From: Microcoleus sp. FACHB-61
GTDB lineage: Bacteria; Cyanobacteriota; Cyanobacteriia; Cyanobacteriales; Microcoleaceae
Length of the DNA: 64,000 nucleotides
Direction of reading: 5' to 3'
Assembly: GCA_014695295.1 (NCBI GenBank)
Contig: JACJNY010000040.1
Coordinates: 1-64,000, forward strand
Part shown: positions 57,502-64,000 of the stretch, in pieces
Layout of the letters: every line of letters begins with the position of its first letter
How positions within the stretch are numbered: the first letter of the stretch is position 1
Notes under the pieces: generated by a model
What the model was told of the DNA's origin: nothing
Databases searched by the model: none
Seen by the model: only the letters and a program-made list of their open reading frames with translations
Made by a program: the position numbers and the translations under genes

Positions 57502-58500
57502 ATGAAAATTGTCTTTTTTGGCACTCCCGATTTTGCTGTTCCTACTTTATCCAGTTTGTTAAGCCACCCAGAATTTGAGGTTGTGGGTGTGGTGACTCAG
57601 CCGGACAAGCGCCGGGGAAGAGGCAATCAATTGATGCCTTCACCTGTAAAAGATGTGGCTTTAAATCACAGTCTCCAGGTTTGGCAGCCGCGCCGAATTA
57701 AGAAGGATGCGGAAACAATTGCCAAATTGCGGGAAGCGGAGGCGGATGTGTTTGTGGTGGTGGCTTACGGCCAAATTCTTTCTCCAGAAATTCTGGATAT
57801 TCCTAGTTTGGCTTGCGTTAACGTTCACGGTTCAATTTTGCCGAAGTATCGCGGTGCGGCGCCGATTCAGCGCTGTCTTTTTGACGGGCAAAAGACAACA
57901 GGAATTACTACTATGCTGATGGATGCTGGCATGGATACTGGGGCGATGCTGTTGAAGGCTTTTGCTGGTATTTCGCTGTTGGATAATGCGGATTCTTTGG
58001 CGGATAGGTTGGCGGAAGTTGGGGCGGATTTGTTGGTGGAAACTTTGGTGAAATTGAGAGACGAGAAGATTGAAGCTGTTGTTCAAGATGATGCTGAGGC
58101 GACTTACGCACCGATGATTAAGGGTGCCGATTATGTGCTGGATTGGTCGAAAAGTGCGATCGCCCTTCACAATCAAGTTAGGGGCTTTTTCCCGGATTGC
58201 ACGACGACTTTTCGCGGCAATTCTTTGAAGGTGATGGCTACTGTGCCCGTTGGGCCGGAATATTGGCTGCAATTACCGCCTGAGTTGAGAGTGTTGGAGC
58301 GCGAATGGCCTGTTTTGGCCGAGTTGTCGGGCGCCAATGGGGAAGTTGTCAAGGTTGTCAAGGGTTTGGGGGCGATCGTCCAAACCGGTGATGGTTTATT
58401 ATTGTTGCGGGAGGTGCAGTTAGCGGGGAAAAAGGTGCAGTCTGGGGTGGATTTTGCGAATGGAACTCGGTTGGTTGTAGGGGAAGTTTTTGGGGGTTAA
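57502..58500 (+). CDS. fmt: Methionyl-tRNA formyltransferase
   Basis: A 332-residue enzyme that formylates Met-tRNAfMet with 10-formyl-THF for initiation. [20 protein letters not shown] starts the Rossmann domain. [20 protein letters not shown] holds catalytic Asn and His, and [15 protein letters not shown] holds the catalytic Asp region. The C-terminal OB-like domain binds tRNA ([14 protein letters not shown] and on). The length is normal. The gene stands alone on the plus strand. Confidence 0.96.
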   Translation: MKIVFFGTPDFAVPTLSSLLSHPEFEVVGVVTQPDKRRGRGNQLMPSPVKDVALNHSLQVWQPRRIKKDAETIAKLREAEADVFVVVAYGQILSPEILDIPSLACVNVHGSILPKYRGAAPIQRCLFDGQKTTGITTMLMDAGMDTGAMLLKAFAGISLLDNADSLADRLAEVGADLLVETLVKLRDEKIEAVVQDDAEATYAPMIKGADYVLDWSKSAIALHNQVRGFFPDCTTTFRGNSLKVMATVPVGPEYWLQLPPELRVLEREWPVLAELSGANGEVVKVVKGLGAIVQTGDGLLLLREVQLAGKKVQSGVDFANGTRLVVGEVFGG

Positions 58501-58584
58501 ATTGTATGTTTAGGGCGAGCAGGATGCCCACCCGACAATATTTGGAAGCAAAATCATCCTGTAATTAGATGCGGGCCCGTTGAC

Positions 58585-59826
58585 CTAAAATTCGACCAAA
58601 ACTTCCTCCGCGCCGCCCAACAAACCCTGCGCCGCCTCTAACATACTCTCCGCAACATCTTTCAAATCTTCGCGACTGGCCAGATAAGTTTTCAAAGCTT
58701 CTAACGGTTCTATACTATTATTAGCATTCAATTCTGGCAAACGCGGCCTCGCTAGCTGACTGACTAATTCCGGTTGAATCGTGTAGCTGTGCGCTTCGCC
58801 GAGAAGTGCGTGCAATTCTGCATTGTCGATTAAATCTAATTGTTCCGATCGCAATTGGTAAATCAATCTCACAACCGCGTCTTCGATCTGCTTCTTGCCA
58901 ATAGCTTTAACTAACTCGGCTTGCGGGTTTTCCGATTCGGAAACATTCACTTTAATAGTCTGAAACACCCGCACTGGCAAAGTGCAAAATTCCCACTCAG
59001 CTTTTCCCAGTTCCAAATTAACTAACACAAAACCTTTGTCTTCTTTCTCTTCGCTAAAGTCAACTCGTTCTATACTTCCGGGGTAAATTACGGGCGGATT
59101 GTTGGAAGCATTGAGATTTTGGTGTTTGTGAACGTGGCCGAGAGCAACGTAATCAAAACAAGGGCGAGTTAGCATGGAAACGGGAATGTTAAAACCTTTG
59201 CCAACTGCTAAAAAACGCTCTGCACCCAAGCTTGCTTTATCTGCCATTAAGTGGGCTAAAAGTACGGTTGGTATGTCGGGGTTAAGGCGGCGGATTTCGC
59301 CTTCCATTGCGATCGTCAGTTTTTCGGTTAATAATTGGTTAACATCGCCCATAGACAGGCTTTCAGTCTCGGAACGTGTCATTAAGGTCGATCGAGTCAA
59401 CCAAGGCAAAGTTACTACCTGTACGGGCCCGCTGCGGGTGTGTATGAGGTGAGTGTCCAGGCGATCGCCGACAATAAACTTAGGTATCCCCAAAGTGCGA
59501 TAAATCCCCAAACTCGCGCCGCCTTGTCCCTGGGAATGTTGGTCGTGATTTCCTACTAGCAAAACCGTCGGAATTTGCGCGTCAACCAAGCGGCTGAATT
59601 GGCGAGCAAAAGCCTCTTTGACAAACGGTGGAGGCGTCGAATCCGGGAAAGCATCGCCGCCGAATATAACTAAATCTACGGGTTCAGAAATTGCTCTATC
59701 CATACATTTACTCAGCGTCGCCGCGAAATCTTCCAGCCGCGTATTTAAACCGGTTTCTGGATTAATCCGGCCGTGAGAAAAGCCGCTTCCCATGTGAATG
59801 TCTGAAAGGTGAAGAATTTTAATCAT
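58585..59826 (-). CDS. sbcD: SbcD/Mre11-like DNA exonuclease subunit
   Basis: A 413-residue metallophosphoesterase with all five motifs in order: LHLSDIHMGSGFSHG, VIFGGDAFPD, LVGNHDQHS, LLAHLMADKAS and YVALGHVHKHQ. With the SbcC ATPase it processes hairpins and double-strand ends. sbcC is not in the window. The C-terminal third (from about 290) is the DNA-capping and helical region that contacts SbcC. It overlaps no neighbour, and a large palindromic repeat lies just upstream of its start. Confidence 0.9.
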   Translation of the reverse strand: MIKILHLSDIHMGSGFSHGRINPETGLNTRLEDFAATLSKCMDRAISEPVDLVIFGGDAFPDSTPPPFVKEAFARQFSRLVDAQIPTVLLVGNHDQHSQGQGGASLGIYRTLGIPKFIVGDRLDTHLIHTRSGPVQVVTLPWLTRSTLMTRSETESLSMGDVNQLLTEKLTIAMEGEIRRLNPDIPTVLLAHLMADKASLGAERFLAVGKGFNIPVSMLTRPCFDYVALGHVHKHQNLNASNNPPVIYPGSIERVDFSEEKEDKGFVLVNLELGKAEWEFCTLPVRVFQTIKVNVSESENPQAELVKAIGKKQIEDAVVRLIYQLRSEQLDLIDNAELHALLGEAHSYTIQPELVSQLARPRLPELNANNSIEPLEALKTYLASREDLKDVAESMLEAAQGLLGGAEEVLVEF

Positions 59827-59871
59827 TGTTCTTTTTTTTGGGAATTGTTATACCTGAACATCTGTAGGGAA

Positions 59872-60092
59872 ACGGCATTGCCTATTGGTGTCAACTTAAG
59901 ACTGAAACCCCTGATAAATCCCGCTTTTAACCCAGTCTAGATCCCCCTAAATCCCCCTTAAGAAGGGGGACTTTGAGAATATTCCTGTCCCCCCCTTATT
60001 AAGGGGGGCTAGGGGGGATCTAAGTTTAATAGTCAAACCGGAGTCTGTGACTGGGTTAGAAGTTAAGTTGACACGAAGAAGGGCAATGCCGT
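59872..60092. repeat. Nested palindromic element, ~220 bp, MITE-like
   Basis: Outer arms ACGGCATTGCC (59872-59882) and GGCAATGCCGT (60082-60092) are inverted. Inside them GTGTCAACTTAA (59888-59899) pairs with TTAAGTTGACAC (60063-60074). The core holds TCCCCCTTAAGAAGGGGGA and CCCCCCTTATTAAGGGGGG hairpins plus CTAGATCCCCC/GGGGGGATCTA. It has no coding capacity and fills the spacer between the sbcD start and the SMI1 gene end. Confidence 0.8.
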
Positions 60093-60109
60093 GTCCGTAC
60101 CCGTGCGCC

Positions 60110-60748
60110 TCAACGTAGTTCTAATTCGACGCTGCGCCGATTTGGATTGATGCGTTTCTCGATCGCAAATATTTTATTCTCTTCCTCAAAGCCGAGTTCG
60201 TGAAACTCTTTAAATAAACATTCTACCTCAATTTTTGCAATAACAGTTTCCAGCCACTTATCAAATGAATCGCATTCAATGCTTCTAAAAGGTTCGCTTT
60301 TGCAGTCGAAACTGATAATTTGTCCCGGAATACCGCCGAAACAGCCTTTTGTATCCACAACCCGCAGCCACACATCATCTACTTTCATAAACGGAATCCA
60401 TGCTTCGTTCCAATATTCTCCTTGCTGCCATTCTTGAAAATAAATTTTGCTTTGGGCGTCCCAAAAATCTTTCTCCTTCCCAATAGATTCCAAAGGTAAA
60501 ATACTCCTGCCGTGTTCAAAAGGAAACAGCCAGTCATCCTCTAAACTCTCATAAGCCGAACCGTTACACCAGCGATAAAAATCGTAAAATGTTTTTGGAA
60601 GTGATTGTTTGTAACGATTTTTGAATAATTTTATTTCCGGTTCTGCTACACCGGGATTGAGCAAATTTAGGGCGTCAGGACAGCAGCGCTTTAAGGTTTT
60701 GGCGAAGGTGCGGACGAGAGAAGTTTGCGGCTGAAAGTGTAGTTTCAT
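60110..60748 (-). CDS. SMI1/KNR4-family protein
   Basis: A 212-residue protein. FKNRYKQSLPKTFYDFYRWC followed by NGSAYESLEDDWLFPFE is the SMI1/KNR4 signature. RVVDTKGCFGGIPGQIISFD is the second conserved part. In bacteria such proteins often serve as immunity factors against contact-dependent or polymorphic toxins, but many are orphans of unknown role, and no toxin is nearby. It lies 3 bases downstream of the Uma2 gene and is probably co-transcribed with it. Confidence 0.75.
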   Translation of the reverse strand: MKLHFQPQTSLVRTFAKTLKRCCPDALNLLNPGVAEPEIKLFKNRYKQSLPKTFYDFYRWCNGSAYESLEDDWLFPFEHGRSILPLESIGKEKDFWDAQSKIYFQEWQQGEYWNEAWIPFMKVDDVWLRVVDTKGCFGGIPGQIISFDCKSEPFRSIECDSFDKWLETVIAKIEVECLFKEFHELGFEEENKIFAIEKRINPNRRSVELELR

Positions 60749-60751
60749 ACA

Positions 60752-61327
60752 TCACAATAGAATCCCGGGGACTTTTTGATAAACTTGTGCGATCGGGCAA
60801 CTAAAATCTATACTCATTAACTCTAACTCATCTCCTTGTCGGTAAGTCTGAGAAACCCAATTTCCTTCAGCATTGACTCGGAAACATTCAATTTTGATTT
60901 CGGATTGAGTGATGAGTACGTATTCCTGCAAACTCGATGCAGTTGGGTAATCTGCAAACTTATCGCCTCTGTCGAAAGCTGCTGTTGAGGGCGACAATAC
61001 CTCAACTACTAAAGATGGATATAAAATGAAATCTTCACTAGAACCTGTATCCCTTTCGTCGCAAGTCACAGCTACATCAGGATAGTAATAACAATTCGCC
61101 TCTTCCAGTCGGACTTTTATATCTGATGAAAGAACTAAGGATGGCGTATTCAGAAGATGATTTCCCAGCAGCCGAATCAAATTACTAGCAATAATAATGT
61201 GAGGCTTTTTTGCCCCCGTCATTGCATAAACGTGTCCGCGTCTGTACTCATGTTTGATCGGGCTTACTCGCTCGCCTTCAAGGTAATCTTCTGGCGAAAT
61301 GTAGAAATTATTTTTGCTGATAACCAT
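60752..61327 (-). CDS. Uma2-family (DUF820) putative endonuclease
   Basis: A 191-residue protein. FYISPEDYLEGERVSPIKHE and YRRGHVYAMTGAKKPHIIIA form the N-terminal signature of the group. YYPDVAVTCDERD and PSLVVEVLSPSTAAFDRGDK hold the acidic and lysine active-site residues, and ADYPTASSLQEYVLI follows. This is the third Uma2 gene in the window and belongs to a different subgroup from the other two. The function is unknown. Confidence 0.85.
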   Translation of the reverse strand: MVISKNNFYISPEDYLEGERVSPIKHEYRRGHVYAMTGAKKPHIIIASNLIRLLGNHLLNTPSLVLSSDIKVRLEEANCYYYPDVAVTCDERDTGSSEDFILYPSLVVEVLSPSTAAFDRGDKFADYPTASSLQEYVLITQSEIKIECFRVNAEGNWVSQTYRQGDELELMSIDFSCPIAQVYQKVPGILL

Positions 61328-61415
61328 TGATTTTTACTCGGCTGATTTAAGATGATACTATTTGTTGAAACTCGCATATTCTGCTAGGAAACGGGACTGC
61401 TGTTTCGCTACAGAT

Positions 61416-62693
61416 TCAACAAAACTCCAAAAATCTGGCGTGCCACAATTTGCCACTTTCCGTCAAACCCTGCGATCGCACTTTAATTTTGACTCCCCGA
61501 GGGTTAGCCTCGTAGAGTCGGGCAATTTCCAGCATTTCCCCGGCGCTAAAACCCGTTCCCACTGTTCCTACCGGCACTAATTTGCCCTCAATTTCTTGCG
61601 CAACTTCGATCGCACTAAACGGTCGCCCCGCAACTTTTGTCGGCGTCAAGCCGACAATCAACAAATCGTGTTCCTGACAGTATTTAGTCCTAACTATCGG
61701 ATATTTCTTAACATCTTTGCCGCCGACATAGCGGCAGTCGTGCAGAACCCAAACTTCTCCTTCTCTGTTTTCAGCTTCCTGCTTCTGGGCTAGTAAAAGT
61801 TTTTCTGCTGCGGTGCGATAGGTCGGTAAAATTTCAAATTCTTTCGACCAAATAGCCAGCATTTCGCCAACTGCTATTCCCCCTGCAATGCGTTCTGATT
61901 CGGCGATTTCAGTGAAGTCTTTGCCGTGGGAAAACAAACATTTAAAAATGGCATAAACTGCGGTTGGCTGGGTTGTCGGAAAACCGCTTTCAATATTAAC
62001 TGTAGCAGCTTGCGCGCCCGTGCGGTGTTCGCTGCCCGTACAGCTTTTGTAATAAAGTTCGCCGTCTAAAACAAAGGTGCCAATTTTAGCGGCTGTGTCA
62101 ATTAATGTGCGATCGATCTCAACCGATGCCTGTTGCCGCAGGTTAGTCGATCGCGATTGGTAGTATACTTTATCTTGCGTCGCAATGACCACTACTCGAT
62201 TGCCGTCGCGCTTTGGCTGTCCCCAATAATCGGGATTTTCGATGTAATAAGAACGTTCACTCGGCGCGTCCACCGGCTGCATCGTGACAATCCTTCCCGG
62301 CTGCAAATGCGGTGGTAATTCGGGAACAATCGGATTGTAAACAGTCTCTATTTTGGCAGCCGTCGTTGATTTTGCAGCAGGAGCAAGATTAGTGGTAGAT
62401 TTGTTTGAAGGATTCAGGGCGATCGGCTTTTCTCCGGTTTCCAATTCAAACGCTCTTTTCCAAAAGCCGATCGCCATTTCCGGGTATCCTTCCGACTCCG
62501 CGCACAGTGCAAAACCAATAATTTTTGCCGTACCGATGCCGCGCCCGTAATCAGCCAAATACTGCACTGCCCCCGCTTCACCCATCAAGTGCAATCCTCG
62601 CGTGACAATGCGATTGTTCCAGCGTTCTCGAATGTCGGCGCTAATTTTCTTAGCTGCTTTTCGCTTTGCTTCTGCGTATTCGGTGCAGTCCAT
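61416..62693 (-). CDS. ATP-dependent DNA ligase-like nucleotidyltransferase
   Basis: A 425-residue protein. GQPKRDGNRVVVI is the adenylation motif I with Lys161 as nucleophile. GTFVLDGELYYKS is motif III, AVYAIFKCLFSHG resembles motif IIIa, GEVWVLHDCRYVGG is motif IV and VRTKYCQEHDLLIVG is motif V. VPVGTVGTGFSAGEM and KIKVRSQGLTESGKLWHARF form the C-terminal OB-fold with motif VI. It therefore contains both modules of an ATP-dependent ligase. The first 110 residues are a distinct helical region ending in a Ser/Thr/Ala linker, absent from minimal ligases. The partner and role (repair or end joining) are unknown. The main replicative ligase of cyanobacteria is the NAD+-dependent LigA. Confidence 0.75.
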   Translation of the reverse strand: MDCTEYAEAKRKAAKKISADIRERWNNRIVTRGLHLMGEAGAVQYLADYGRGIGTAKIIGFALCAESEGYPEMAIGFWKRAFELETGEKPIALNPSNKSTTNLAPAAKSTTAAKIETVYNPIVPELPPHLQPGRIVTMQPVDAPSERSYYIENPDYWGQPKRDGNRVVVIATQDKVYYQSRSTNLRQQASVEIDRTLIDTAAKIGTFVLDGELYYKSCTGSEHRTGAQAATVNIESGFPTTQPTAVYAIFKCLFSHGKDFTEIAESERIAGGIAVGEMLAIWSKEFEILPTYRTAAEKLLLAQKQEAENREGEVWVLHDCRYVGGKDVKKYPIVRTKYCQEHDLLIVGLTPTKVAGRPFSAIEVAQEIEGKLVPVGTVGTGFSAGEMLEIARLYEANPRGVKIKVRSQGLTESGKLWHARFLEFC

Positions 62694-63044
62694 ACTGCCT
62701 CCTTTCTGTAGGGCTATTTGGACAATATACTCTAGCTTGATTCATTAGTCAAGTTAATTAACACTAAGTTTACAACTAAGTGGTTGTGAATAAACCTAAC
62801 TATTTCATTTGTAAACTAGATTTATTTTTTAACTGCAGAGGCGCAGAGGAAGAGAAGAAAGAGAGCGAGCGGGTTGTAGTGGTGTTTTGATGGTCAAGCG
62901 CAGTAATCTGTTCGCCGTCAATGCTAAGATAACCTCGATCGCGCGTTGAGGTCAATGATGCCAGGGCTTGCTTCTTGCGAAGTCTGGTTCGCCAACTTGC
63001 GATCGCAGGTTTGAGAATTTAAGATCGAGTTTAATCTTACTGTT
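62694..63044. other. Intergenic region with an AGAGGCGCAGAGG repeat tract
   Basis: About 350 bases without a gene. AACTGCAGAGGCGCAGAGGA at 62829-62848, continuing as GAGAAGAAAG, is a purine-rich dispersed element common in cyanobacteria. The left half is A/T-rich and includes TAGTCAAGTTAATTAACACT, the likely promoter area of the ligase-like gene. Confidence 0.5.
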
Positions 63045-63353
63045 ATGATGCGATTGATTTTGTACAGCAAACCCGGATGCCACTTGTGCGAAGGGTTGCA
63101 AGAAAAACTCGAACAGATTGAAAGCCTCAAGTTTCAACTCGAAGTCAGAGATATTACCGAACGGGATGACTGGTTTCAAGCTTATCAGTACGAAGTTCCA
63201 GTTTTGTTTAAAGTGCAGCCCCAGGCAAGAAATTCTGCTGGCGAGGCTGCATTCTCTCCTGAAGAACTGTTACCCCGTCCTTCTCCCCGCTGTAGTGTCG
63301 CCCAATTGGAGCAAATGTTACAGAAATATTTGCAAATCGATCCGTCACAATAA
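63045..63353 (+). CDS. Glutaredoxin-family thiol protein
   Basis: A 102-residue thioredoxin-fold protein. LILYSKPGCHLCEGLQEKL places a CxxC (Cys12, Cys15) at the start of helix 1. VRDITERDDWFQAYQYEVPV holds the cis-proline (VP). It probably reduces disulfides or binds a metal; the CHLC form is common in the DUF836/glutaredoxin-like group. Two ATG codons begin the gene. Confidence 0.85.
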   Translation: MMRLILYSKPGCHLCEGLQEKLEQIESLKFQLEVRDITERDDWFQAYQYEVPVLFKVQPQARNSAGEAAFSPEELLPRPSPRCSVAQLEQMLQKYLQIDPSQ

Positions 63354-63394
63354 TACGATTTACGCAACAACTCACGTGTTAATCCTGGCCTCGG

Positions 63395-63484
63395 GGTGCG
63401 CGGTGCGCACCTTACTCTAGGCCTGTAGCGTGTGCACCGCGCACAGCAAAACCCGTAGGGTGTGCACCGCGCACAGCAAATACC
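63395..63484. repeat. GTGCACCGCGCAC direct and inverted repeats before murE
   Basis: Two direct copies of GTAG(C/G)GTGTGCACCGCGC plus ACAGCAAA (63425-63453 and 63455-63484) follow an inverted relative GGTGCGCGGTGCGCACC at 63395-63411. Each is internally palindromic. It is a dispersed intergenic repeat between the glutaredoxin gene and murE. Confidence 0.75.
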
Positions 63485-63553
63485 AGCAGATAGCGGCTCA
63501 AACAATGTGTTGTGCAAGTCATATTCAAGACATCCAAGTGAGGAGTTTTTCAG

Positions 63554-64000
63554 ATGAAATTGAGAGAATTATTAGCAGCAGTTCCCAGCATTTCCTTTGA
63601 CGCCAAACATCCCGCCCTCGATACCGAAGTCAAGGGTTTATCCACTAATTCCCACGCTTGTCAGGCGGGCGATTTGTTTTTGGGAATGCCGGGAACTCGG
63701 GTAGATGGGGGAGATTTTTGGCAAAGTGCGATCGAATCTGGTGCACTTGCCGCCATAATTTCCACCCAAGCAGCCGAGAAAACACCCCCCCAACCCCCCC
63801 TTGCTAAGGGGGGGCTAGAAGAGGTTCCCTGCGTCATCGCAGCAGCCGATATGGCTCAAGTTTGCGGTCAAATAGCAACTGCTTTTTACGGCAATCCAGC
63901 TAGCCACTTAAAACTTGTCGGCGTTACCGGGACTAACGGCAAAACTACAACAACTCATTTAATCGAATTTTTGCTCAATCAAATGCAGTTGCCGGCGGCG
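63554..64000 (+). CDS. murE: MurE, UDP-MurNAc-tripeptide synthetase, 5' part (continues past window)
   Basis: The frame opens at ATG 63554 with GAGGAG nine bases upstream and stays open to the window end (149 codons). MKLRELLAAVPSISFD and VKGLSTNSHACQAGDLFLGM, then PGTRVDGGDFW, form the uridine-binding domain. KLVGVTGTNGKTTTTHLIEF is the ATP-binding P-loop. The enzyme adds meso-diaminopimelate to UDP-MurNAc-Ala-Glu in peptidoglycan synthesis. Between the first-domain strands the chain carries TPPQPPLAKGGLEE, translated from an intruding palindromic repeat at 63784-63820. Confidence 0.92.
   Translation, partial: MKLRELLAAVPSISFDAKHPALDTEVKGLSTNSHACQAGDLFLGMPGTRVDGGDFWQSAIESGALAAIISTQAAEKTPPQPPLAKGGLEEVPCVIAAADMAQVCGQIATAFYGNPASHLKLVGVTGTNGKTTTTHLIEFLLNQMQLPAA
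63784..63820. repeat. CCCCCCTTGCTAAGGGGGG repeat inside murE
   Basis: ACCCCCCCAACCCCCCCTTG, then CTAAGGGGGGG, is a hairpin of the same family as those in the 59872-60092 element. It is read in frame as PPQPPLAKGG within murE without breaking the frame. Confidence 0.85.

Overview
The window reads as chromosome of a filamentous cyanobacterium of the Microcoleus/Oscillatoria type. This rests on abundant GCGATCGC (HIP1) sites, a hetZ-patU pair, a ycf51 homologue, full-length sucrose synthase, a Nat/Liv-type amino-acid transporter, large TPR and hybrid-kinase proteins, several Uma2 genes and many short dispersed palindromes and heptad repeats. The genus is inference. No rRNA gene or CRISPR array was seen; one tRNA was found.

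Layout. 1-6641: an IS end cuts into a four-gene defence module resembling dpdF-dpdG-dpdH-dpdI, the restriction arm of the 7-deazaguanine (Dpd) DNA-modification island. 6764-17666: almost all minus strand. It holds a SAM methyltransferase, a branched-chain/neutral amino-acid ABC transporter without its ATPases (livK, livH, livM, interrupted by a plus-strand Uma2 gene), an NAD salvage pair (pnuC-nadR), a UDP-galactopyranose-mutase-like flavoprotein and a GT2 glycosyltransferase. 17667-21157: a decay zone with a broken glycosyltransferase, dps, a broken GHMP kinase and transposase scraps. 21158-25975: hetZ, patU and a membrane transglutaminase-like protein that lacks its catalytic residues.

25963-33721: the most interesting region. 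Remnants of TnsC and TniQ closely matching type V-K CRISPR-associated transposons (CAST) are followed by an intact type III-like restriction-modification operon. That operon carries a DUF433/DUF5615 toxin-antitoxin pair, with the antitoxin fused to the restriction subunit. At the far side is a tRNA-Leu(UAG) gene with a V-K-type transposon end 64 bp downstream of a GGTT motif inside the tRNA. This fits a decayed CAST that homed to the tRNA and carried a defence cargo, although gene orientation argues for later rearrangement or two separate events.

34046-45100: a peptidoglycan-binding secreted protein, sucrose synthase, a carboxypeptidase Taq, two TPR proteins (one with about 23 near-identical repeats), a MazF/Phd-like toxin-antitoxin pair and a Uma2 gene. 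45285-54162: ycf51, then a signalling cluster: a hybrid kinase, a response regulator and a REC-adenylate cyclase in overlapping order, plus a MASE1 kinase. 54724-64000: an orphan sugar-binding lipoprotein, an RNA cytosine methyltransferase, fmt, an SbcD-like nuclease, SMI1/KNR4 and Uma2 genes, an ATP-dependent ligase-like protein, a glutaredoxin-like protein and the 5' part of murE. murE carries a palindromic repeat translated in frame.
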